Source of the DNA: JAGLCY01 sp965363725
GTDB lineage: Bacteria > Krumholzibacteriota > Krumholzibacteriia > LZORAL124-64-63
Direction: 5' to 3'
NCBI GenBank assembly: GCA_965363725.1
Contig: CBDTUS010000192.1
Location: 1 to 6,998 of the forward strand
Length of the DNA: 6,998 nucleotides
Both the position numbers and the translations under genes were made by a program. Below, in pieces: positions 1 to 5,866 of the stretch. Each line of letters starts with the position of its first letter. Positions within the stretch are counted from its first letter, which is position 1. The notes beneath the pieces are model-generated. The model saw nothing but the letters and a program-made list of their open reading frames with translations. It was not told the DNA's origin and made no database searches.

Positions 1-1
1 C

Positions 2-1249
2 CGCAAGATGGTCTACGTGGGCGCCAACGACGGCATGATCCACGGTTTCGACGCCGAATCGGGCCACGAGAACTGGGCCTTCGTGCCGGAGTTCGCCCTG
101 CCTAAATTCTCGGTCATGGCCGACTCGTTCTACTGCCACACCTACACCTGCGACCAGACGGCCACGGTAAAGGACATCCAGGTGAACGGTGCCTGGCGGA
201 CCGTCATGGTCGGCGGCGGTGGTGAAGGCGGCGCGAGCCTCTTCGCCCTGGACATCACCTATCCGGACTACCCCGCGGTCCTCTGGCAGTCGGACCTGCC
301 CAATAAAAAGGTCAACCACTCCGAAGTGGAAGTGGTCTCCATCGGCGGAACGTCCATGGCCCTGGTGGGCAGCGGCCTGCATATAACCAACAAAAGGAAG
401 GCCTTTCTGTATGCCTTCGACATGGAGACGGGCACCGAGTTGGGCAGGGTCCGCTTGAGCAAGGACTCCGGCGCGATCCGGAACAAGGCCACCCGACCGG
501 TGGTGGTCGATCTGAACCTGGACGGAGAAACAGACGTCGTCTACATGGCCGACCTTTTCGGTGACCTGTGGCGGTTCCAGACGAACGGCAATATTGACCC
601 CTCCAACTGGGACATGACCAAGCTCTACGACGGCTCCCAGGAGATCCAGGCGGACCCGGTGGCGGCCTTCGGTCCCAACGGCTCCGTTTACATCTACTTT
701 GGGACGGGCGTCTATCTCGAGGATCCCGACATGACCAGCACGGGACAGAACTCGTTCATCTGCGTGTATGACCATCATGACGGCTCGACCGTCTCGATGG
801 GTGATCTGGCCAACCAGACTTCCAGTGTCGGCGAGATCGGCGGGTCCATGGGCTGGTACGTCAACCTCTGGAACGCCGAGGGCGAGCGCGTCACCAATCA
901 GGCCGTGGTCGTGGCCGAGACGGTGATCTTCACCTCGTTCGAACCCTCTTCGGATCCCTGTGTCGCCGGGGGCCATTCGTGGGCCTACCAGCTGAGCTAC
1001 CAGGACGGCGGCATTCCCGACTCCGAAGACATGGAGGACGAAGACGACCGTTCGGTTTCCATCGGGGAGGGCATCGCCTCATACCCGGTGGTCGATCTTT
1101 CTGAAGGCAGCGTGGTGGTCCAGTCCAGTGACGCCAGCATTACCGTGGTTCCGATCGCGGGGATCATCGAAAGGATGCGGGTCAGGTCGTGGCAGGAGAA
1201 TTTCGACCATGTCCAGCAGCCGGCCGATGAGACCGTCATCCTGGATTAA
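2..1249 (+). CDS. pilY1: PilY1-like type IV pilus assembly/adhesin protein, C-terminal beta-propeller (5' end outside window)
   Basis: This is the C-terminal part of a PilY1 family protein, the large secreted factor that sits at the type IV pilus tip and controls pilus extension, retraction and adhesion. The frame is open to the left edge (Arg-Lys precede the first Met at base 8), so that Met is probably internal. Counting from it, family landmarks occur in order: VYVGANDGMIHGFDA (2-16), a glycine-rich strand followed by LFALDIT (69-84), WQSDLP (93-98), and a calcium-loop-like DLNLDGETD (168-176), followed by MADLFGDLWRF. Later come GWYVNL and NQAVVVAETVIFTSFEPSSD. The Asp/Asn spacing of the loop matches the EF-hand-like calcium site described in Pseudomonas PilY1. 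An extra CHTYTC pair (Cys43, Cys48) lies where many homologues read an aromatic-VDG-type segment. The gene is followed by a small secreted-protein gene. Family identity is firm; the N-terminal domain, which varies widely in this family, cannot be seen. Confidence 0.93.
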   Translation, partial: RKMVYVGANDGMIHGFDAESGHENWAFVPEFALPKFSVMADSFYCHTYTCDQTATVKDIQVNGAWRTVMVGGGGEGGASLFALDITYPDYPAVLWQSDLPNKKVNHSEVEVVSIGGTSMALVGSGLHITNKRKAFLYAFDMETGTELGRVRLSKDSGAIRNKATRPVVVDLNLDGETDVVYMADLFGDLWRFQTNGNIDPSNWDMTKLYDGSQEIQADPVAAFGPNGSVYIYFGTGVYLEDPDMTSTGQNSFICVYDHHDGSTVSMGDLANQTSSVGEIGGSMGWYVNLWNAEGERVTNQAVVVAETVIFTSFEPSSDPCVAGGHSWAYQLSYQDGGIPDSEDMEDEDDRSVSIGEGIASYPVVDLSEGSVVVQSSDASITVVPIAGIIERMRVRSWQENFDHVQQPADETVILD

Positions 1250-1297
1250 ACTCGGAATCAGCCCGGTAACGGGAATGGAAATAGGAGGACTTGAAAA

Positions 1298-1756
1298 ATG
1301 AAACACCTCAAGCTGGCGACAATCTGCCTGGTCTTCGCAATGGCCGTGATGGTCATCGCGGACGCCGAGGCGGGCAAGATCAAGAAGCCCCCCAAGGGCT
1401 CTCGCACCGAAAAACCGGAGCATATGATGGCCCCGCACCACTTCGACAACCAGCCCGACATGACCTTCATGGCCGGCGTGCTGTCCAAGGACCCCCAGAT
1501 CGGGTGGAAGATCGGCGACACGCCCCTCTACCTGAGCCAGGAGTGCGTCATCTATCTGGACGGTATGGAGGACGGTCGGCTGGAAGAAGGCCGTGACGCC
1601 GTCGTCATGGGGTCTAAGATCGGCGAAGCGATCAGCGCCTGGTCGGTCCACATGGGTGATTCGGATTCGAAGTACATGGAGTCCGGCATCTCGGATGAAC
1701 TCAAGGAGCCCGGGGAGAATCCCAACGTCGGGGTTTTGCTCCAGCCCGTGGAGTAA
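1298..1756 (+). CDS. Small secreted protein of unknown function downstream of pilY1
   Basis: The gene encodes 152 residues and I do not recognise a named family. The start is well supported: AGGAGG at 1283-1288 lies 9 bases before the ATG. Residues 1-25 form a signal peptide (Lys near the N-terminus, hydrophobic core, then ADAEA before Gly26, a good signal peptidase I site), so the product should be periplasmic or exported. The mature N-terminus is rich in Lys and Pro (26-40), followed by a His/Met patch (42-49). Residues 67-120 alternate short strands and turns: a Gly-Trp-Lys-Ile-Gly-Asp start, a Leu-x-x-Gly-x-x-Ala-Val-Val-Met-Gly stretch, then Ile-Ser-Ala-Trp-Ser-Val. This pattern resembles small OB-like or DUF5666-type barrels, but that is inference only. 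There is a single mature cysteine, Cys83. The gene starts 48 bases after the pilY1 stop and ends at a strong terminator, so it is probably co-transcribed with pilY1 and may serve the pilus. Confidence 0.85.
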   Translation: MKHLKLATICLVFAMAVMVIADAEAGKIKKPPKGSRTEKPEHMMAPHHFDNQPDMTFMAGVLSKDPQIGWKIGDTPLYLSQECVIYLDGMEDGRLEEGRDAVVMGSKIGEAISAWSVHMGDSDSKYMESGISDELKEPGENPNVGVLLQPVE

Positions 1757-1770
1757 CTCACCGTCAATTT

Positions 1771-1811
1771 AAAGAAACGCCGGACCCCTTGGGGCCCGGC
1801 GTTTCTTTTTT
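1771..1811 (+). terminator. Rho-independent terminator, probably bidirectional
   Basis: A 13-base-pair perfect stem (1771-1783 with 1796-1808) continues past one A/C mismatch into four more C-G pairs, closed by a tiny TT or CTTG loop. It ends in six consecutive T on the plus strand (1806-1811). It lies 15 bases after the stop of the small secreted-protein gene, so it should end the pilY1 transcript. The minus-strand repeat-protein gene stops at 1824. Read on that strand the same hairpin ends in TTTCTTTAAATT, so it can plausibly terminate that operon as well. Confidence 0.9.
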
Positions 1812-1823
1812 GGCTTTCGAGGG

Positions 1824-2354
1824 CTAGAACTTCCAGTTGACGATCGGGAAGAACTTCAGTTTTTCCTTGTTCTTGATGATGTTGATCAGGCCGATCTGCA
1901 GCCCGCTGGTCATGACATCGGTGATGTTCACGAAACCGAACTGCAGTCCGCTAAACTCCTGGGCCGTGTTGATGAAGCCCAGCTGAACCCCCGAGCCCCC
2001 GCCGGCGTTGGTGTAAAGGCCGTTCTGCAGGCCGGTGAAGCTGCCCCTGGTGATGGACGCCAGCCCGCTCGATTGCCAGCCGGTGAAATCCCCCTCGACC
2101 AGGCCGACGGCCGCCCACTGCACGCCCGTGACGGTCCCCTTGTTAACGCCGACCAGGCTCATATCGAGGCCGGTCAGGTCGGTGTTCACGCCGTAGATCA
2201 GGCTGAACCGGAAGGCGGTGACCGCCTGGTCCTCCTTGACGATCTGGACGGGATTGAACAGGGAGAGGTTGATCGGGCCGTCGGCCAGGGCGATGGACGG
2301 AAGCACAAACCCCAGTCCAAGGACAAGGGTGGCGGCCGCAATAACACTTTTCAT
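1824..2354 (-). CDS. Secreted GLQxG-repeat protein (LA_2272-type surface repeat family)
   Basis: The gene encodes 176 residues from the ATG at 2354, chosen over an in-frame ATG at 2414 because GGAGGAA (2361-2367) lies 6 bases upstream and a signal peptide follows at once. The peptide ends in ALA before Asp25. The mature N-terminal part (27-60) is a strand-rich lead-in with AFRFSLIYGVN. Residues 61-163 hold about seven repeats of 14-16 residues, with cores such as TGVQWAAVGLVEG, TGLQNGLYTN, SGVQLGFINT, SGLQFGFVNI and SGLQIGLINI. The protein ends in Phe-Phe-Pro-Ile-Val-Asn-Trp-Lys-Phe. This layout matches my memory of the LA_2272-type surface repeat proteins known from Leptospira and other diderms, whose function is unknown; a beta-solenoid or outer-membrane-associated beta fold is likely. 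The last repeats are the most regular, and Leu-Gln is encoded by CTGCAG in several of them. The gene is the downstream member of a minus-strand cluster, 56 bases after the glycosyltransferase. Confidence 0.85.
   Translation of the reverse strand: MKSVIAAATLVLGLGFVLPSIALADGPINLSLFNPVQIVKEDQAVTAFRFSLIYGVNTDLTGLDMSLVGVNKGTVTGVQWAAVGLVEGDFTGWQSSGLASITRGSFTGLQNGLYTNAGGGSGVQLGFINTAQEFSGLQFGFVNITDVMTSGLQIGLINIIKNKEKLKFFPIVNWKF
1866..2174 (-). repeat. Tandem 14-16-codon GLQxG repeats inside the surface protein gene
   Basis: About seven degenerate tandem units encode [TS]G[LVW]Q or a variant, followed by small and hydrophobic residues, an [LF][IV]N-like strand and a turn. CTGCAG recurs in the Leu-Gln codons (near 1897, 1941 and 2025). 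The DNA copies have diverged while the protein period is kept, which suggests an old duplication held by structural selection rather than a recently expanding repeat. Confidence 0.75.
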
Positions 2355-2410
2355 GGATGGTTCCTCCGGGTCCGGAAATGCGTTCGATTCGGGTAGGTCG
2401 GCAAACTCTA

Positions 2411-4414
2411 TCATGGCCCATGAGGGCCATCAAGGATCTGATCCAGGTGGAGGATCTGCTCCTTCTGGTCCTCCGTCAGGCCGCGCAGATTCGCCGCTTG
2501 ATGCAGGGCCGCGGACGCCCCGAAGTTGTTGCCGGCCTGGTGGCGGGCCAAGGCCAGGTTGAACCAGCCGTTCACGTAGTGGGGATAGTCCCGGGTCAGA
2601 TCGGACAGGATGGTTATCGCCCGCACGGTCTGGCCATTTTCGGCATAGAGGGAAGCCAGGTTCGAACGGACCCGGGAATTCCCCGGACTGCGCTCAAAGG
2701 CCTGTTCCATCAGGTCGAGGGCCCGTGCCTTGCGCCCCTGCAGGTTCATGATCAGACCTCCGCGCAGAAACGGGTAGGCCCAGTCGGGATCCAGGAAGGA
2801 TGCCCGTTCGTAGGCGGCCAGCGCATCGTTGAATTGCTCCATCTGTTCGTGGTTGCGCCCGATGCGGTAGGGAATCAGGCGTCCCTCGGGATACCGGGTC
2901 TGGGCGAGTTCCAGGGCGGCCAGGGCTTCATCGTGGGCGCCGAGATCCTCAAGATAAAGGGACAGGTGGAACGGGGTGTCGGCCAGACCGGGCCGGACTT
3001 CCTCGGCCTGCCTTCCTTTGGCGAGGGTTTTTTCCAGGTTGTCACGCTTGCTGGCGCGAGATGCCTCGTGCAGGTGGACCTGCCAGAAAACCTCGGTCTT
3101 TTCGAGCGAGGCCCACCGCGGCAGCAGAGCGAGGACCAGCAGCGCCGCGGCCGGCAACCAGACGAGACGACGGCCCCGGCCGCGCACCATCGCAATCACG
3201 AACACCGCCGCATTGATCGCCAACAACGGCGCGATGGGCTGGCGATAGCGCGAGGTCGGGAAAAACGGCAACAAGCTCAGGAAGTAGGCTCCGATCAGGA
3301 CGCCCATGATCCAGCGGTCCCGGGTCGGCAGAAACCGGAACCCCAGCAGCCCCAGCGCCGACAGGAGCACGAACGGGACGGGCAGGACCGACAGGGCGTA
3401 AAACTGGGTTTTCCAGTAGTCGTAGCTGACGATCTGGGGGAGTTCGTAACCGTTCCAGAAACGGTAGACCTTGCGCGCGTAGTGCATGGGCATGGCGCCC
3501 AGGTTGCCGGAGAACATGGTCCAGGCCCGGCCGGTGAGGATGCGCGACACCTCGGACCCCTTGAGGTCGCGGCCCAGCTCGCGCTCGAGGGTGGTTTCCA
3601 TGGAGGGGTCGAACTCGGCCTGGGCCTCTTCCATCACCGGGGCGAAGATGCCCTGGTAGTCGTGCTGCTGCCCGATCAGCAGGTTGACCCCGCCGTTGCT
3701 GGTCAGAAGTACGAAATCATCAGCGACGATCAGGTTGCGCAAGGCGGCCGGGGCCAGCATCAGGATCGCGCCGAGGAAGAAGGCGGCCACGTATTGGTTG
3801 CGGGCGGCCACCCAGGCAGGGGCGGCCTTCCACAGCAGCACAGGCAGGAACACCAGCAAGAGCAGCACGTTGCCGCGGGCGAGTCCGGTAAGGCCGGTCA
3901 GCAGGCCGAGGACCAGCCAGTTCATCGAGGTCGGTTCCCTCACCGCCCGGACGGTCTGCCATCCCGTCGATAAGTAGAGGGTCGTGACCAGGGTGGCCAT
4001 CAGCAGGTTGCCGGCGTAGAAGACGGGCGGCCCGTAGAAGGCGAACAGGGCCGTGGCCAGGATCGTGGTCCAGCCGTCGTCCTGTTCCAGCAGGGCCCGG
4101 GTGAATCCGTACACCAGCCAGACGTTCAGCAGCGACAGCCCCAGCTGGATGAGCAGGGGCGCCTCGCTGCCGGGCCCGAAGCCCAGATAGATCAGCGCCA
4201 GGAAATGGGGGTAGAGCGGTCCCATCCAGTAGGTCTCGTTCCAGCCCCAGTCGCCCTGGGTCAGGCGCACCGCCCAGTCGTGATAGGTCTCGCTGTCGAG
4301 CAGGGGAACGGTGGCCAGGTCGGTACCGCGCAGCTGAAAGAAGAAGAAGAGGCGGACCGCGGCGGAAAAAAGCAGCAGCGACAGCAATAGGTGGTTGCGG
4401 GTGCGCGTGTCCAC
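2411..4414 (-). CDS. Integral membrane GT39/PMT-type (GT-C) glycosyltransferase with C-terminal TPR domain
   Basis: This 667-residue protein probably transfers a sugar from a polyprenyl-phosphate donor to a protein, lipid or glycan on the outer face of the inner membrane, as GT-C enzymes do. The N-terminal 435 residues hold about 10 to 12 hydrophobic helices. Family landmarks are an acidic first loop, LLDSETYHDWA (38-48, candidate catalytic Asp40 with Glu42 or Asp46), MGPLYPHFLALIY (64-76), LTGLARGN (175-182), RNLIVADDFVLLTSNGGVN (226-244) and TSRYRQPIAP (387-396). After a short linker, residues 480-648 form about five TPR units, for example FNDALAAYERASFLDPD (528-544), so the tail probably binds a partner protein. 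By analogy with other GT-C enzymes it may lie on the periplasmic side. The start is GTG with AGGAGA (4425-4430) 10 bases upstream, inside the 3' end of the preceding gene, which suggests coupled translation. Acceptor and sugar cannot be predicted. Confidence 0.9.
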   Translation of the reverse strand: MDTRTRNHLLLSLLLFSAAVRLFFFFQLRGTDLATVPLLDSETYHDWAVRLTQGDWGWNETYWMGPLYPHFLALIYLGFGPGSEAPLLIQLGLSLLNVWLVYGFTRALLEQDDGWTTILATALFAFYGPPVFYAGNLLMATLVTTLYLSTGWQTVRAVREPTSMNWLVLGLLTGLTGLARGNVLLLLVFLPVLLWKAAPAWVAARNQYVAAFFLGAILMLAPAALRNLIVADDFVLLTSNGGVNLLIGQQHDYQGIFAPVMEEAQAEFDPSMETTLERELGRDLKGSEVSRILTGRAWTMFSGNLGAMPMHYARKVYRFWNGYELPQIVSYDYWKTQFYALSVLPVPFVLLSALGLLGFRFLPTRDRWIMGVLIGAYFLSLLPFFPTSRYRQPIAPLLAINAAVFVIAMVRGRGRRLVWLPAAALLVLALLPRWASLEKTEVFWQVHLHEASRASKRDNLEKTLAKGRQAEEVRPGLADTPFHLSLYLEDLGAHDEALAALELAQTRYPEGRLIPYRIGRNHEQMEQFNDALAAYERASFLDPDWAYPFLRGGLIMNLQGRKARALDLMEQAFERSPGNSRVRSNLASLYAENGQTVRAITILSDLTRDYPHYVNGWFNLALARHQAGNNFGASAALHQAANLRGLTEDQKEQILHLDQILDGPHGP
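2413..2430 (-). other. Small hairpin overlapping the glycosyltransferase stop codon
   Basis: A perfect 7-base inverted repeat (ATGGCCC and GGGCCAT) with a 4-base loop covers the last codons of the glycosyltransferase gene and runs into its TGA. No T run follows on the minus strand, so it is not a typical intrinsic terminator. It could be a 3'-end protecting or processing hairpin between this gene and the repeat-protein gene, or chance in GC-rich DNA. Confidence 0.3.
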
Positions 4415-4420
4415 GGGCGG

Positions 4421-5719
4421 TCAGTCTCCTTCAGCCAGGGAGCGGGACAGGCGCAGCAGGATGAACTCGTTGTCGTCCGGGATGTCGGGCGGCCGCCGGC
4501 CGATGCTCATGGGGTAGTTGTTGTCGTTGGCCACCAGGAGGGTGTGCTCGTCGACGATGGCCAGGCATTCGGGCGTGACATAGGGAAACGAATAGTCGCG
4601 ACCCAGGCCGGTGGCGCCGTTCTCGGCGCGGGTGATTCCCCGCGGATCGTCGATGTCCATCAGGTCGCAGACCAGGGTCTTGTTCAGGAAGCCCTCCTCG
4701 CCGATGTCCTCCAGGTCGATCCGGTAGATCCGCTTGATCTCGGCGGCGGCCCCCTCTTCGGTGTCACGTTCCATCACGAGAAAGATCCGGTCGTTGAAGG
4801 CTTCGAGTGAGGCCAACGATATGTCTTCCCGATCGGCGCGGTAGAGCCAGAAGTTGCCGGTGAAGCCGTGCCGCTGGGGATCGAATTCGAGAATGACGCG
4901 ACGGGTTCGTTCGGGGTCGTCGGTCAGGGGCTTTTCCACCGACGCGTAGATCAGGTTGCCCGCGATGTTGCGCGCCAGGCCCTCGATGCCACCGCTGCGC
5001 GGCAGGTTGGCCAGATCCAGGCGCATCTCTTCCTTGCGCAGGAAACGCAGGTCGGGATGATCCGGGGTGCGCAGCACCGGCGAGCCCCGGGAGTAGAAAC
5101 GCAGGGGCGGCACCACGGGAATGGGAGCGGGCTTTTCCAAGACGATCCCGTCCGGCCCGAGGTGCAGCAGGGAAGGACCAAATTCCTCGCCCACCCAGTA
5201 CGAGCCGTCATTCATGCGCACGAAGGATTCGGGGTCGAAATCAGAGCCGGTCAAAAAGCGCCCCGCGGTGTCTCCCCGGGTAAGCGCAAAGGGTATTTTC
5301 CGTTCGGGATCCGACCAGTTGACGTATTCCCGCACCGTGACCGGTCCACCGTCCGGTGGAGAATTTTTCAGATCCAGGCGCAGGTGAAACCAGCCCAGGG
5401 GATAGTCCGGGCTATTGGCCAGGGTGCCGAAGCCGTTGTCCTGCAGCGCCACGTATTGGCCGCCGTCCCGCAGGATCAGCGAACTGAAGCCCTGCACGGG
5501 GACGGCGCCGAAAGGAAGCTCTCGCCCGTTGATTTCCGGCTCCATGGCCAGGCCGACAGGTGGGGTGCCGGGAGCGAAGGTGTCGGCGGGGAGCACCGCG
5601 CGGCCGACGAGCACGGCAAGTTTTTTGGATTCAGGATCGGTCCCGGGGGTGCAGGCGGACAGGACCAGGGCCAACAGGGCGGCGGTCAGGACAGTCGGCA
5701 GGATTTTTCCGCAAGGCAT
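4421..5719 (-). CDS. Phytase-like (esterase-like) domain lipoprotein
   Basis: This 432-residue lipoprotein consists of the domain called esterase-like activity of phytase family (PF13449 type), a beta-propeller-like secreted domain whose substrates are mostly unknown. The ATG at 5719 was chosen because a hydrophobic signal follows at once, with a lipobox Leu20-Ser-Ala-Cys23, and GGAG lies 6 bases upstream. The frame stays open a further 52 codons, but that stretch lacks signal character. Family landmarks are GGQYVALQDNGFG (86-98), DFDPESFVRMNDGSYWVGEE (160-179), GGIEGLA (243-249), FLVMERD (313-319) and LLVANDNNYP (394-403). The conserved acidic and Asn residues (Asp94, Glu178, Glu179, Glu246, Glu317, Asp399) are present, so the fold looks intact. 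It is the first gene of the minus-strand cluster and ends 6 bases before the glycosyltransferase start. Actual phosphatase or esterase activity is not established for most members. Confidence 0.9.
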   Translation of the reverse strand: MPCGKILPTVLTAALLALVLSACTPGTDPESKKLAVLVGRAVLPADTFAPGTPPVGLAMEPEINGRELPFGAVPVQGFSSLILRDGGQYVALQDNGFGTLANSPDYPLGWFHLRLDLKNSPPDGGPVTVREYVNWSDPERKIPFALTRGDTAGRFLTGSDFDPESFVRMNDGSYWVGEEFGPSLLHLGPDGIVLEKPAPIPVVPPLRFYSRGSPVLRTPDHPDLRFLRKEEMRLDLANLPRSGGIEGLARNIAGNLIYASVEKPLTDDPERTRRVILEFDPQRHGFTGNFWLYRADREDISLASLEAFNDRIFLVMERDTEEGAAAEIKRIYRIDLEDIGEEGFLNKTLVCDLMDIDDPRGITRAENGATGLGRDYSFPYVTPECLAIVDEHTLLVANDNNYPMSIGRRPPDIPDDNEFILLRLSRSLAEGD

Positions 5720-5768
5720 GAACCACTCCACCCGGGAACAGGGATATTTTTTTTCAGGGCCGGGCGGT

Positions 5769-5777
5769 ATTGTATCA
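5769..5777 (-). promoter_or_regulatory. Candidate extended -10 promoter for the minus-strand operon
   Basis: Read on the minus strand, this is TGA-TACAAT, an extended -10 element one base from the TATAAT consensus. Transcription would start near 5762, giving a leader of about 40 bases before the lipoprotein ATG at 5719. No convincing -35 hexamer lies at 16-18 bases, which is tolerable for an extended -10 promoter. The host sigma factor preference is unknown. Confidence 0.4.
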
Positions 5778-5816
5778 CAGGGCCCAAAAATGGCACACGA
5801 AGTCGACAACTTTCCG

Positions 5817-5822
5817 TATACT
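5817..5822 (+). promoter_or_regulatory. Candidate -10 element (TATACT) for the rightward lipoprotein gene
   Basis: TATACT differs from TATAAT at one base and lies in the AT-richer divergent gap. Transcription would begin near 5829, about 38 bases before the TTG start. No good -35 sequence is found at normal spacing; TCGACA (5803-5808) is too close. The call rests on the -10 and its position only. Confidence 0.35.
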
Positions 5823-5832
5823 CCAAGGGTGA

Positions 5833-5852
5833 CCGAAATTCCCCGAATTTCC
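5833..5852. promoter_or_regulatory. Operator-like palindrome / 10-base direct repeat in divergent intergenic region
   Basis: GAAATTC (5835-5841) and GAATTTC (5845-5851) form a perfect 7-base inverted repeat with a CCC spacer. The same bases also read as two tandem 10-mers, CCGAAATTCC and CCGAATTTCC, that differ at one position. A 10-base period places both copies on one face of the helix. The site lies just downstream of the TATACT element and upstream of the ribosome binding site, a common position for a repressor. It could also be a hairpin in the leader RNA. No regulator gene is in the window. Confidence 0.4.
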
Positions 5853-5857
5853 GAGGA
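5853..5857 (+). promoter_or_regulatory. Ribosome binding site supporting a TTG start at 5867
   Basis: GAGGA lies 9 bases before the TTG at 5867, the same spacing as the strong AGGAGG of the gene at 1298. The in-frame ATG at 5888 has only pyrimidine-rich sequence in the corresponding position (5873-5883). The ATG at 5860 is in another frame and too close to this site. Confidence 0.5.
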
Positions 5858-5866
5858 CCATGGACC

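Noticed and set aside
1079..1651. A 190-codon minus-strand frame spanning the end of pilY1 and the small secreted-protein gene
   Set aside because: It crosses two well-supported plus-strand genes and their gap, with no ribosome binding site or domain pattern.
2355..2414. N-terminal extension of the repeat protein to an ATG at 2414
   Set aside because: The extension adds acidic and Pro-rich residues before a clear signal peptide, and the ribosome binding site at 2361-2367 fits the ATG at 2354.
2357..3973. A 538-codon open frame on the plus strand opposite the glycosyltransferase gene
   Set aside because: It is rich in Gln, Arg, Gly and His with no domain, signal or periodic pattern. The opposite frame has clear membrane helices, family motifs and TPRs. 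Long antisense frames are expected in GC-rich coding DNA.
5791..5806. TGGCAC resembling the -24 half of a sigma-54 promoter
   Set aside because: The required GC at the -12 half is absent; the bases at that spacing read GTCG.
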